Source: Himantopus leucocephalus
Lineage: Eukaryota; Chordata; Aves; Charadriiformes; Recurvirostridae
Assembly (NCBI GenBank): GCA_003993805.1
Contig: RSEF01000004.1
Span: 17,648,686-17,712,685 of the forward strand
DNA length: 64,000 nucleotides
Direction of reading: 5' to 3'
Both the position numbers and the translations under genes were made by a program. The notes beneath the pieces are model-generated. The model was not told where the DNA came from, ran no database searches, and saw only the letters and a program-made list of their open reading frames with translations. Shown here in pieces: positions 1 through 12,200 of the stretch (the stretch's first letter is position 1; every line of letters starts with the position of its first letter).

Positions 1-2395
1 ACTCTGACATAGATCTCCAACACAGTGAAAAGATTTCACCATTGTTTACAGATTGTATACTGCCTTTAGGTGATTCCCATTTTCTTCCCTTAGATGGTGC
101 TAATAAGGTACCAAAAGCACAGCCAGACTGCAGTGTTTTAGAAAGAGCATGAAGTACAATGCAGGCTTGTTTGGAATCTATGAGCAATTTCTTTCTTCCT
201 CTCTGTGTTACAGTTCTGCTTTATTTCCGCTTATACAAGCTCCAGAATGACACTATATGAAAGTATCAAATTTGATAAACAATTACATCTGATGACTATA
301 TGTTCATTTTGAAAAAATAGAGGAACAAATGTTGTCTGTATCTGAGCTGCAAAATGAACAGACTTTTCATCAGCTTTCTATTCTCACAGGGAAGGCTTAC
401 TGCTAGTATCTGAACTCCGGGAAAATAGACTCATTTTATTGGTATCCAGTGTTATTCACCATTAATTAGGAGCCCCTGCAAACAACATTTTCTTTAGTAT
501 ATAACAGTTATCCCTGTACACAGAAGTATAGAGGGATTTGCTCAGTAGAAAATGAGGGAAAAGAGAATCAATTTTCCCTCTCGGTGCACATGTCAAGGCG
601 GAGTGGACTGTCTTGGGTAACCATATTTATATTTTTTCCCCGAATATAATCCTGAGTATGAAGCAGTAAAAGAGCACTTGTTCTATGCAATTTCAAAACA
701 GGGTAGGGTGAAGCCCTGGCATGAAATTTTGCCACCTGAGGATTTTACCCTTTCTCAGGGGAATTTAAAGACAAGCCATATGTCTTACTGTTTTGCATGT
801 CCAGTGTAAAGGTTAAGGCTTTCAGAAGTGTCTTCATGCCCTGGGGACTGGCATCAGCACCATCTGCAAGACAAGTGGCAGTTCATCAGAGGCAACTCGG
901 CCTGCCCATACATTTGACAGCAGAATTATTCTTTTCCTTCTTTTTCCCCCCACCTTCACCCCTCCTGGTTCACTATTTCTTCCCCCTTACAAGCAATGCG
1001 AGTTTACGGTCTGCCTGAATGTCTGTTCAGCACATAATTGATGGTGACTGCCCATCACTGCGGAGGAAGAGACACAGGGCTTGGGAGGGCAGGAATGTCA
1101 TGAGTCCAGATCACAGCGCCCTCGAAAGCTGAGTGCCCAGAAGAAACATGCACAGTGTCAACCCTGTTACGCCTGGGGATTCTGCCAGGATGTAATTAGC
1201 ACTTCGCTCTCAGGAGCAGTATAATTAACTAAGTTCACCTAAAATACAGGGATGAGAGAGACTTCACTGTTTATCAAATCTAGTTAGTTTGATTTAAACG
1301 CTCTAGGTCAGCCCCATAGTGGATCTTTTTCTTTCTTGACCCTTCACTCATATTCTTTATTGATTTTTTTCCTGAAGCATGCCAAGGCAATTACCACATG
1401 CCACTTTATTTTATCCTTTCCAGAAGAACCTTGAATGAAGTTTTAGGACAGTATGAAATCAAGGAATGTTCACTCCAATCAAACACAGCCTACACTTTTT
1501 GTTGCCTTTGAGATAAAAGTTTAAAGTGCAGTCCTGATTAGAGTGCCTCTGATTGCTAATGTATGGCGAGTCCCGCATTTCTATAGCCCATCTACCTCAC
1601 ATGGCTCACTTTGACAGGCCAAAGTACATTTATATTGGTTTCTTCGAGTTTAGCCATCTTGTTCAGGGATGAATCCATTGTCTGTCTTCACCTTTTTCTA
1701 TTGAAGAACCAATTTACAGTGCTTCCAGCAACCAGACCTAAAATCTAAACATCAAAGCTTTGCTTTACCCTTCCATTACCTAATCTTAGCTTTTCGATGA
1801 AATCAGTGACATGAATGGTTTTATAGAAAGACGTAAAATTAAGCTTTTTCTCTGGTGAGCTTTGTGACGTTCGAGCTTTGTGAAGATTCCTTTTTGCTGC
1901 TTTCCCAGCTCAGGCCTCCTACCACAGCACAAAGCTTTGTGTATAATAATTACACACAGTAATATATTAAAAGAATTTTAATAGTTTCCAAGGACAAGGC
2001 CACAAATTTATTAAAAAAAGAGAGAATCAGGGTGCTTGTGCAATGTTGTGTCTCTGAGTATGAGATTTTAATTAAATAAGCATATTCTATTTTGACACTG
2101 AGCCCCAGCCTCGTTCAGTGCACGTGATGGACAGGCATCAGTTAATGAACAGATGTTCCGTTTTGGTTTTCCTCAGCGTGTGGCATTGGGCCCTATTTGT
2201 CAGGTTTCCCATGCTGATGTCTGCTGAAAATGTCTAATTTTCTCTTGAGTCATTCTGTGGCATTTGTCATAGCATCAAGGCAAATCCCAGTTACAGGTCC
2301 AGCAAGTGAACTCCTGGGGTCCGTGTTCAGTTTGTTGGACTGTAGTGTGTTTAATTCAGAAATGCTTGGGATTATACCTAATTCCTAATGTTGCG
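1..2395. other. single-copy AT-rich sequence, no gene seen
   Basis: No open frame above 73 codons and no repeat family I recognise. A 37-base pyrimidine tract lies at 931-967. An 11-base direct repeat GAGCTTTGTGA occurs at 1857-1867 and 1873-1883, 16 bases apart. The rest is AT-rich unique sequence with several TTAATT-type cores (about 1190-1215, 2065-2080). Confidence 0.6.
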
Positions 2396-2495
2396 NNNNN
2401 NNNNNNNNNNNNNNNNNNNNNNNNNNNNNNNNNNNNNNNNNNNNNNNNNNNNNNNNNNNNNNNNNNNNNNNNNNNNNNNNNNNNNNNNNNNNNNN
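2396..2495. other. assembly gap (100 N)
   Basis: A run of exactly 100 N, which by convention usually means a gap of unknown length. The right flank begins almost at once with a perfect hairpin (2498-2525). Confidence 0.99.
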
Positions 2496-2497
2496 AC

Positions 2498-2525
2498 TAA
2501 ACTTGTCATGTTGATGACAAGTTTA
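2498..2525. repeat. perfect 12-bp inverted repeat beside gap
   Basis: TAAACTTGTCAT at 2498-2509 is followed by the loop GTTG and then its exact complement ATGACAAGTTTA at 2514-2525. The hairpin starts three bases after the N run, so it may be real or a fold-back artefact at a contig end. Confidence 0.85.
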
Positions 2526-2689
2526 TATATACCTAATATTTTCAAATGAGACATTGTGATAGAGTTTTGAGCCTGCTAGGTAGCCTTTGTATGTCTACTT
2601 TTCAATTTGCTATTGTACACGTTCTCTAGAAAAAGTCATCTGAAATGAAAAAAATGTACAAAACCGACCAGCTGTTTTGCAAAGCTGTG

Positions 2690-2799
2690 TGACAAGGCTC
2701 TGAGGAAGGTTTGACAAGGCCCTGGTAAAAGTTGGCTTGCTTTGAGAGAGGGCTTGCATGAGATAACCTCCACAAGTCCCTTCCAACATTCTGTGATTA
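2690..2799 (+). mobile_element. CR1 LINE 3'-end fragment
   Basis: The segment ends in a decayed form of the avian CR1 3' terminus: a G-rich stretch, then GATAACCTCCACAAGTCCC, then TTCCAACATTCTGTGATT. In CR1 these correspond to the 'tagatgacctccagaggtccc' region, 'ttccaacc' and the terminal ATTCTRTG repeat. The last 60 bases are clear. The left boundary is uncertain because the sequence before 2739 is weakly similar. As usual for CR1, the copy is truncated at its 5' end and has no coding capacity. Confidence 0.75.
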
Positions 2800-4144
2800 A
2801 CTGTAATTTTGTTCCCAAAGACTACAGTCCTGAAATATTGCAGTTTTTTATTCAGAATTTATGACTCATGGAAAAAAAGGCTTTTCATCTTAACCGTCAT
2901 CACGTTTCTCACATGACTAACTGCAAAAGAGAAATTGTCGGTTGCATCTGATTTGTTACTTCATTCTATATCAAAGGGTTGTTTGGTAGAGAACCAGAAG
3001 GGGTGCTTTAATGAAAGAGCAGCAGAGTGTTTTAGGGGCTATTAATGCAATCTGAGAGATAATTCAAACGGTTGCACTTGGTGGGCAGATAGCTACTGCT
3101 GCTGGCGGACTCGGTGGCTGCATGGTGTGATACAGATGGGCTGTGCCCCCGGGCAGGCTGCTGCAGCCCCTCGCTTCCCAAACGATGCCTTCCTCAGCAG
3201 ATGGGCTTCGTCGGCCACTCTCAGCTGCTGAGCTTCAGTGCATCCGGCATAGCTCTCGCTTGTGCATCACCCATCCAAGGTCTTAACACGTGTTGGGTTT
3301 GCAGAGCTGGAATGGAAGCTGATGCCAGGCTGTGGAGTTTTACTTTAGGAGCACTAACGTACTCCTAATTGTACTTTAGGAGTACCACGGTACTTGGTTT
3401 GTTTTCTGTCAATGGTGAATCCAACCTGGCTTTTAAAAAAAAAAAATCTTCGGGGAAGAAGGAGAAGGAAAGGTGTTTTGGTGATGCCCCCTGATGTGTT
3501 TGAAAGCACGGCAGTGCAGGTAGCTGTTACGGCCACGCTGCAGGCTGGGATGACGCAGCCAGCGGCTGGGAGTGGGGGCAGCAGCAGACGACGGTGGCTT
3601 TCATTGCTCTCGCCACCAAGCCGTGGGCTGAGAGAGCAACCACAAATTCCTAAAGTAAACTCAAAGTCTTGCTAAAAATGATCTTAGAAAAATGAAGATT
3701 TACTGGCAGTATTAATCCCTCATCATGTCCTGCCGGCTCTCATATCAGGCCCTAAAATATGCCAAGCAACACTGCCTCCTTTTGGAAAATGGAAACGCAA
3801 GACTAGTGTTCGCAGTATCAAGAAGAAACAGAATAAAACAGATACATCTTAGCTATGCTTATCGGTCCAGCCAGAGTGCTGAGGAGGAGCAAGGATTCAT
3901 ACCCGTTTCATCATGAGGTGTCAAATTAGTGAATAACAGCAAGAGAAGCAGGTAGATACAGGGCCAAAGTCAGCTCGCAGCTTTTCCTGTGTAACCCCAG
4001 CGAAGTGCAGTGGAGTCGAACAGAACAAATGATTGTGAAATTTGGTATTTGGTCTCTAGATGCCCATTGCCTAACAGAAAATGTTCTCCATAGCCATTTC
4101 CCATCAAGTAAAATAAAAACAATGAAGGGGAGCAACGTGGTTTA
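2800..4144. other. single-copy sequence with GC-richer patch and hairpins
   Basis: A GC-richer patch lies at about 3095-3330 and gives only short open frames. A set of inverted repeats lies at 3341-3393 (listed separately). There is a 12-base A tract at 3435-3446, where a purine-rich stretch continues to about 3475. No gene or known transposon was recognised. Confidence 0.55.
3341..3393. repeat. three-armed inverted-repeat cluster
   Basis: TACTTTAGGAG occurs at 3341-3351 and again at 3372-3382. Between them lies the complement TACTCCTAA (3360-3368). It can pair with TTAGGAG at 3345-3351 (7 bp) or with TTAGGAGTA at 3376-3384 (9 bp), so the two hairpins exclude each other. A further near-palindrome GTACCACGGTAC follows at 3382-3393. 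Confidence 0.8.
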
Positions 4145-4322
4145 TTAGAAAGAGTATTGCACTAAGAATCAGAATAGCAAATTCTGGTTCTTGTTCTGTC
4201 TGTGATTTCCTATGCCACCTTGGGACCCCCTGTGCCATTTCTCTGTACCTAATTTCTGAACTGGAAGATGGATAATTATCCACCGATATCAGTGTGTTAC
4301 ACTGGGGGGGATTTAATAAACA
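4145..4322 (+). mobile_element. MIR-type SINE (ancient, amniote)
   Basis: The block order matches MIR. It starts with AAGAGTATTGCACTAAGAATCAG (family: 'aagagcactggactgggagtcag', shown in part at 4150-4172). Then come TTCTGGTTCTTGTTCTGTC, GCCACCTTGGGACC (family: 'gccacttactagctgtgtgaccttggg', shortened here), TTTCTCTGTACC (family: 'ctctgtgcc'), CTGGAAGATGGATAAT (family: 'ctgtaaaatggggataat') and a TTTAATAAAC end. MIR elements are tRNA-derived CORE-SINEs that stopped moving long ago, so the high divergence is expected. I judged similarity by eye. Confidence 0.72.
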
Positions 4323-4691
4323 AACTCCTTTACAGACCAACCTTGCCTCATTTTTGGGGCCTTTCCCATGTGTCTAAACACAATTTCCCTGTTTTTATAA
4401 GTTTTCTGGCTTAATAAAAGCAGAACTTTCTTCTAATTGAAGTCACATTAAAGTTAGTGATTAATTTCACAGCAGCGTTTGCATTGTCGTACTCATGTGG
4501 TTGGGATGCTGGTGCTGCTTACAGATACTGGTATTTACTAGGGCAGGTGAGTGGGCAAGAGTGATTTCCCCCAGGCAAATAACAGAGTTTCGCTAGGATC
4601 AGGAGTAGGAGAAGGCGATATACTTGTTTGCGTCTCAAGTTATGTAACCATTAAATCTCTCTTCTCATCTCTCTCGCCCTACTCCCTCCAG
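4323..4691. other. unique sequence ending in a strong pyrimidine tract
   Basis: From about 4652 the sequence is an almost pure pyrimidine tract (TCTCTCTTCTCATCTCTCTC and on) that ends in CCTCCAG at 4691. This is a textbook 3' splice-site arrangement on the plus strand. No 5' exon was identified in the window. Confidence 0.5.
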
Positions 4692-5150
4692 AAATCTGTT
4701 ATTGAAAGGAAGGAAAAGGGAAAATGTTTTTAAATGGGCAAATTGAGAAATTCACAGTGTTGCAAATAGTCTGTGAGCAGGATAGAGTTGCCTAGGGCTC
4801 TTTTATGAGTCTCACATGGGGCTGTAAATCAATTTAGAATCGTAGAAGTAAGGCATAAACCAGAAAACTGTGTGTGTGTGTCAGCTGTGTTCTGTACAAA
4901 TGGCTGATATTGTATATAGTGTTTATTGCAAATCCTGTTGTGACCCATTTTCTAATGTAACTTGGTTAATTTTTCTTGTGACACAAAATATAAGGTCTGA
5001 TGTTTGCTGCTGTATATAAAGTGTTGGTTCTTTGTTGTTCTGAACACTGAATGCATTACTGAGTACCTCCAAACAGAGCTACTTTTAATCAAAAACAATT
5101 TAAAACCAAGACCATTTTTTTGCTTAATAAAAACAAGGAATTAAAGAACT
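4692..5150 (+). other. candidate terminal exon and 3' UTR
   Basis: After the acceptor-like CAG at 4689-4691, the frame AAA TCT GTT ... stays open for 13 codons and stops with TAA at 4731-4733, ending in the residues KEKGKCF. The following 400 bases read like a vertebrate 3' UTR. They are AT-rich, with a (TG)6 tract (4869-4881), two exact Pumilio-type sites TGTATATA (4911-4918 and 5011-5018, 100 bases apart) and an AATAAA signal at 5126-5131. I did not recognise the gene. If real, its upstream exons lie left of the window on the plus strand. All these parts also occur by chance in AT-rich DNA, so this is only a candidate. Confidence 0.27.
4911..5018 (+). promoter_or_regulatory. paired TGTATATA (Pumilio-type) sites
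   Basis: TGTATATA occurs at 4911-4918 and 5011-5018. In RNA this is the consensus bound by PUF-family proteins, usually in 3' UTRs, where it lowers stability or translation. It has meaning only if this segment is transcribed from the plus strand. The same octamer also contains a TATA core. Confidence 0.25.
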
Positions 5151-8100
5151 TCTGCTATTTCTCCTGTACAAATGACTGCAAAGTACTGAGGCTTATGCCT
5201 TTGTTTTTCCAACATGCCAGACTATACATTCAAAAACATTTTTCCAAGGCATTTTGAGGTAAATACAGGACTTTTGACCGCCTCCACTTTGGGGAGGATT
5301 CGGACTGCTGCCCATTGGAGAGTTTAAACATCCCAATAGACCTGTGCCTTCTGGAGGGTCTTCTTTCCTTTTTACCATTTTCTGCTTCAATCAGAAAACC
5401 TGTGTTACCGCAATAACAATTACTTGTTATGTTTAATCTGAAAGAATAAACTTAGACCAGAATGTTGTTTGAGTATCTTCTAGAAAGAAGACAACTTCAG
5501 ATTGACCTTCCCTGAAACAGGTCAGAAGAACAACATCCCTGAGCACAGAGGGAGCGTGGATCTGGTTGCTCAATTTCCCTTTGGTTTCCTCCTGCAGAGC
5601 AGTTCAGGGTATGGGTAAACTGGACTATTTCACGTGTCCTAGATACACAGTATATAAGCAGGCTTGTGGACCGGTCTACGTCCACAGTAGTAAAGGGAAG
5701 TCTGTAGTGCAGCAGTGCAGAAACAGCAGAATTTGGGACTGTGAAATTCCAGAAGCGGTTTGTTGCATTTTGAACAATTTTAAGATATTTTGATGCAATA
5801 GGCAGATGTCTCATCTGCAGAGCCTGATGTCAGGAAACTCCAAATGAAGAGAATTCATTGATGTCGCAAGATAGTTTTGGGAGTTTTTTCCTCAGTGCAG
5901 ATTTTGACCAAACCAGGAATCCTGAGATACAATCAAGTTGAAATCCTTGTCTGTAGTTAGTACACCCTGCTCAAGGTGTTTCTCTTCACAGGACTGGGGA
6001 GAAGGAACAAAATTGCAGTCCGTGCATCACGGAGCCATCCTCAATGGCCTCTCCGAGTGGAGCAGGCAGAAGCTCTCCGCGTGATGAGGACAGTGGAGCC
6101 TAGCCCCTTCAAGAGGGTCTGAGGTTCCTCTCGTAGGGAGGGAATGATCTGTGTCAGCAGTGGAGGTTGATGAGAGACGGGAATTTGCAGCCTGCCCATC
6201 GCCATGACCAGCTTCTGGTGGTGTTGATCACAGATTTGTGAGTGCAGACATAGTTGCTTGCATGAATCATACTGTGCAGTGAAAGTTTAATTTAATAGGC
6301 TTTGAAGAAAAAGATTTTAAAAAGCTCTATGTGTTTCTCTATCTAGGCAAAAAGTTTGAGCACACTTCTTCCCCTCGCGGAGAGCGCTTTCTCTTTTCCA
6401 GCTGTCAGAACACAAGGGTCATTTGAGTATTCTTGTCAAGTTTTCCAGATGCTTGTTTTGAATTGATGGGTTTGAACAGGAGCAATTTGTTATGCTGGCA
6501 CTTCCCCCCTCCAACTGCACAAAGAGTCAGCCCTTGCAGATACATTATCATCTCTTTCCTCGAAGAAGCTGCTGCTCTTAAGATAGAACGAATGGGTTGG
6601 GAGATTTTAGGTCTGAACCAAAGGTCAAACCTGACTGATAGCTGCAGAAGGGAATGGGAATATGTAGACTGTTGCCTGGGTGGTAGATACTTCTTGCATG
6701 CATATGTGCGCAGATAAGGCTAGATAGATTGTTTGGCACTTTGACTGAAGTATATTTTTTTTCTCTGATTTGGAAATATTTTTTTCATGATTGAAGGAAG
6801 CTTTAATAGCAAAGTCTAAGCAATACAGTGAAGTATGAAAGTGTTTGTTCAAGTTTTCTATTATTTTTGGTTACAATTTGAAAAAATCCTGGCTTGTAAA
6901 ATTCAAGCTGTAAATCTGTTTTCCACATATGCTTTCACTTAACATCTTATGGTACTACTCCCTAGTATGCATATACTCACTGAGTTTAAATATACGACTC
7001 CTGGAGAAGAGAGGCAAATGCTGTGCCGGGCACTGCTGGTCAGGCATGCCCAGGAGGAACAACTGCGGTGGCTGAGCGGGAGGGAGGAGGTGGTGGGGAG
7101 TGAGGAGGTGCCATCTACTGAATTGCCTCTTTCATGTTGATCTTGTCTAGTCAAGGGGATTTCCACATGTAGGGAAATATTAGCTCCATTAGTATAGAAA
7201 CTTGTGTACAGATATAAAAAGATACGTAGTGACACCAGAGCTACTAGTTAGATTCGAAGGAAAATAAAGATGGAAAAGAAATGAGGCATAATTTGAAAGA
7301 GTCATACCAGATATGTGATCTGTCTCTGGACCAAACCTTAAGACTCATATAAGTAATGCATTAACTAGCTGAGAAGGAATCTGCAAACTCCTGCTGAGAA
7401 ACCTGGTCTCAGATTTGTTGGGTGATTATACAGATAATTAAATCGTTATGTGAATGTTTCAAGCGATTACCAGGTCAGCTACACTGCAGGAAGGTTCTTG
7501 GCAGCTGAGGGTAAAAGTGGATGTTGTATATGGCATTTCCATCCTGCTTCACCTTTGTTTGACCAGAGATTTATGACTAATGTCAAGTACGTTCAAGTGG
7601 AAACAATTTTACAGGCATAACAGTAGGATAAAAACTTGGAAATGAATCTTACGCTTGTATTCCAAAAATCGTTACAGGTCACATCACTTAAGGAGGAGTC
7701 AGAGCCTCTGCCAGTCAAAGGAGTGACAAATTCAATTGCACCTATATCTTCATAGTAAGGCTCATGCTGGCTGACTACCAGGATTAAATGTGATTTTGAT
7801 CTGCTCCTGGCATTTCATCAGTTTGTGATATTTTCCATGAAGGGCAGTGTATTTGTGTGTTTACAAATAAATAAATATAGGTAGAAAGGTCGAAGGAGAT
7901 GTCCAGAAGTTTTGATTTGAGCGAATTAGCCCTTCAGAGAGCTTGCAAAGCCGTAATACAATGGAACGGCACCAGCCTTTAAGGTTTTGGGGATCTGGTC
8001 CTGTTTTCGTGAAGCCTCCTGTTGTCACTGCCATTAATATACTGCGAAATGCACCAGGATGAGCTGTGCCAAGACCTGCAGTAAAACAAGAATGCAGGCT

Positions 8101-8934
8101 CTGGACAGCAGCCATAAGGTAGATTTCCAGTTGTATGCAAAGTGGAATCAAAAGTTTCCAGCTTCACTGCGAGGTGACCTCAGCATTTTTCTTCCCTTTT
8201 CCTCAGTTCTTATACTTAATTCCGTCTCTCGTACAACACCTGGTTCAAAGCCTGGGGTAACATTTCTGCTACTTGTGGTTACCTCAGATTAGACATTATT
8301 TGCATGTATTTATCAGAAAAAAAATGTGTGAAGGTTAAATTGACGCCAAGATTAGCCAAACTCATTTTTCAGTCCAGTACATATTGAAACATCTCAAATT
8401 ACCCATACAGACTTTAAACAAGCAGCACACTAACACAGTTCCTAAGTCACTTTGGAAAGGAGCACGTATCTGTTCCTGCTTCCTGCATAGAGGAATTTTT
8501 CTGCTCCAGTGCCACCTTCACACTAAATGTGTGTCCATACTGTTAATTACGTTTGCTTTGCAGTCTGATCTTTGAGTAACTAATTTTTAAGTTGCATTTG
8601 AAACAAGAGGTAAGTGACCTATCAGGCTTGGAAATGACTGCGAACATGAAAAGGATTGCTTTTCCAAACGGTCCTGGCTGAACTGACTTAACCTAGCTAC
8701 GAGGAATGTGACAGCCCTCTAATTCTGGTGCTTGTAATGAGCTGCCTCTGACATCTACTCAATTGGATAGATATACTAAAAAAATGAAAGTAACTTTCCC
8801 TGGGCCATGATGACTCAGTTAAAAATGGTCCTACTAAGAAGGTTGTAAAAGTGGCCTGGGAAGTGATAACATTAGCTCTTCTGGGCTATTGCACAGCCTC
8901 ATTTATCCTTTAATGATTCTTGTGTTTTCCAAAC
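5151..8934. other. single-copy sequence, no gene seen
   Basis: Short overlapping frames only, the longest 105 codons on the minus strand at 5497-5814 with no recognisable features. A second AATAAA lies near 5443. A GC-richer stretch at 7010-7115 (GGGAGGGAGGAGGTGGTGGG) is purine-rich. No known repeat was recognised. Confidence 0.55.
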
Positions 8935-9260
8935 CTGTGTGTAATTAACGTTATTTAACAGATATGGGAGCGTTCGTTGGACATTTGCTCAGCAAATAAA
9001 ATATTTTTAATAGCCGTGATATAAAACTTGAAGCAAATGAGTTTCCCTGATAATATTCTCTTCATCAAAGTAGATATTCTCAAATGTGCACATTAAATTT
9101 TTGACTGCAGATATCACCTTTAATGTATGCTTCAGTGACTGCTGGGGGCTGAAAAAAAATCATTACTAATTGATATGCCTTAATGGCCTGAGAGCTTTCA
9201 GAGTTGGATGAGCCCAAGAGAAACGCTGAGAGGTAGATATTTGATTCTAATTATGCCTGA
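8935..9260. promoter_or_regulatory. candidate conserved noncoding block
   Basis: An AT-rich block with dense homeodomain-type cores (GTAATTAACG at 8941-8950, then ATTAA and TAAT motifs to 9250), no repeat signature and no coding potential. Such blocks in gene deserts are often developmental enhancers. Conservation was not tested, so this rests on composition only. Confidence 0.2.
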
Positions 9261-12200
9261 GTAGGTACAAGCAAAAAGTAGAACCGTCATGACAGCTATA
9301 TCATTGTCAAATTGCTATACCTCAGGTTTTCTACTAATTTGACACTATTACAAAACATTGCTTCAATGCACCCATGAAAGGCAAAGTTAGATAAAGGATA
9401 GAAGCATAGAAAAAGAAGTCTGCGCTGGTATCTGTATTTGCCAAGACAGTCACTGGAGAGAAAAGGGGTCTGGGATTTGCTAATTAGTGCACAGTATCAT
9501 TTTATTCCATCCCATGTCCTGAATATCTAATAAGTTTTTATGAAATAAGTGTTATGAAATTTTCATTTAAATGGGATGATGCAGCCTGCGAGCAACGGGT
9601 GTGTTTATTCCCCATCCCGGCTGCATTGATCCCTTCTGCAGTTGTCACCTAACGTTGCACTCGACACGCCTTGCACAGAATGTGAGAGAATGGGAACCAT
9701 TAAGATATTTCTGGTTATTTTTTTCAAGTGTGAAACACATGAAATGGTTTATTCACCTTCAAAAACTTGTTGCTTGTAGCCTAAGCCAGATCCCTAGTTT
9801 TCACAGTGATCTACTGAGTTTTTAACACAGTTTGCAAAGGCATTTTCAATGGGAACTGTGTTTTTATCGGGGGTCTGCTTTAGCATCAGGTTCAGGTTCA
9901 GGACCTATGGCTTTCATCTTATTTTCCACCTTTAGTAGCATCTTTGATGAGACTTAAGGGAAAAAAGTACCACTGCTAGTACATACATGCCACCGGATGT
10001 TTGAGTGAAGCAGAAGGCTCAATATGTAACGCTCTTTCCAACCTATTTGTTATTATTTGCAATTTCTATTTGTGTTTGATTCTGCAGTAAATGTGCTTTT
10101 CCGTATTAATTTCCTTTGATGACTTGGAGAATCTTATTATACAGAGCTAGTAATTCCTGTTTATGCCATGAAACTGCTGGATCCTGGGAAGGTCCTTTGT
10201 GGGCAGCATAAATGCTTGGTGTTCAGTCACACATCTGCTTGTACAGAAACCTTGTTGGTGATTAAGAAAAGGATTAAGAAAACTTGGAGAGTAGTACACA
10301 AAAATTCAGAGAGGATAAGAAAGTTCAAACATATTTTCTTAACTAGTTCTTTTAACTGTGGGACAAGCCAAGGCCAAATCAAGTTGCCTGAGGTAAAGAG
10401 AGCGACAGAAATGAATGTTCGGAGCAGGATCCTGAGAGCTCTGGAGGTTTATATGACCTCAGGGCAAGAAAAATACAGATTATTTTTGTCTAGATCCGGT
10501 AATGTTCATGCTGCCTAAATCCAGAGGTTTATGTAACTATCTAAACCCAGATTAATTGTGTTCAGAAATCCTCACAAAAAACAATGTCTGTTTTGCTCTT
10601 ACTGGTGAGAACAGAGATTTTATCTTAGGAAATGTATAGTTGTGGGACACAATCAATAGGTTAGTTTTGTAAATGTGAATTTGATTTGTGTACATGCATA
10701 AGAAAGCTCAGAGGGCCGAACTCCTTGTAGATTTAGGAAGTCACACCATCAGAAATTGCGAGACTATTTGAAATTTGCCTGAACCTGAGGACATGGCAAT
10801 TTATGCAGGAGTCCCAAGAGAGCAGATAGAGATTGTTGGTGGACCTTGTACCTCTGTGCTTAGGGAGCAAACTAATATTGAGTGTTTGTGGGGGCTGATG
10901 CTCTCCTGCTGTCTGGTCATGGGGCGAAAGCTGCATTTACAAAGAAGGTATCACACACTGAGCATCTACAGTTGTTTGTCTTAAAAACTATCTGCAAGGG
11001 ATTCAAACTTGTGTACCTAATAATACAGCATTAGCTGTGAAATTTTAGAGCACTCCATTTATTTTTGCAACAAATTTCAGTTTCCTGTTAAATTCTGTAT
11101 CGTGGATGATCAAAAGTATACTTCTGTTAAATTACCGATACAGTGGTGATAGATCTCAAATGTGTCTGGTTCTTTGTGGAGGAAGACAAGACAAGAATAA
11201 GATCAGGCAACATTCTCCACAGGGTAGTGTATTTTATTAATGGATCTCTTGGCAAGGATGAATTGAAATAAATTATGCAAAAAGATGTGTGCTAATAGAG
11301 GTGATTTAAGGCAAAGGGAAGGGCCTGCCTAAGGGGATGGAGAAGGGGGCTTCGTGCCGTCGTGCAGGGCGTATAGCTGGTGCTGGTGTCCGCGGGGCTG
11401 TGCAGAAGGGGCCACACTGTTGTTCTTTGGAACAAGGATGTGCCACATTGGCTCACAGCTGAGGTTCTCTGTTTGCTCTGACCTTGGTATTGTCCCATCT
11501 AGTTTTATAAGCACAAAAGCCAAGGCAAAAGGTGGCGGTAGCGGCACTGTCAACCATAAGTTTTGTTCTTTCAAATTGTGCCGATTCCTGAGGTTAAGAT
11601 CACAGCGTACGAGGGGCGAAAGGGGAGGACTTGCAAAGATGCTGAAATACCAGCTGGGGTAATGACAGATGCCTGTTTCACACTCGCCCCTCTCCTCTCT
11701 TTCCATTCCCCACTTTTTTCGTCATTCCTCATTTGCTGTTATTCCTTACCCTGCGCCTCCTCTCTACTCTCTGCTCTGAACTGCTGAAGAGGATCATTTT
11801 CTCCCGAGGAGAGGAACGAGTGGGGACAGGCTTCTCAGCTACCTGCCTGAAAAGCTGGTGTTAAGTGGAACTCCTTGATTTAATACTATTTACATTTGTC
11901 CTGGGCAGGTGGAAACATGGACAAAAATTGCATGAATGTGGAAAATCAGGGTCACTGCCTTTTGGTTAAGATATTTCGCAGTGATTTTTAATGTTTTAGT
12001 GTGGATTTACTGGTATCTTGTCTGCTTTCTGGCATTTATTGACTTGCTGGTGTTCACTAAATCCAATTTACAGCTCTTCACGTGGCCAGAACATAGCAGT
12101 AAATCAAGTGCATTAAATCAGTGAGCTGGATTCTGTTCTTTATTAAACCAACAAATCTGGATTAATTCCGAACTTTGAAAGTGTTTCTGTTAAACAAAAG

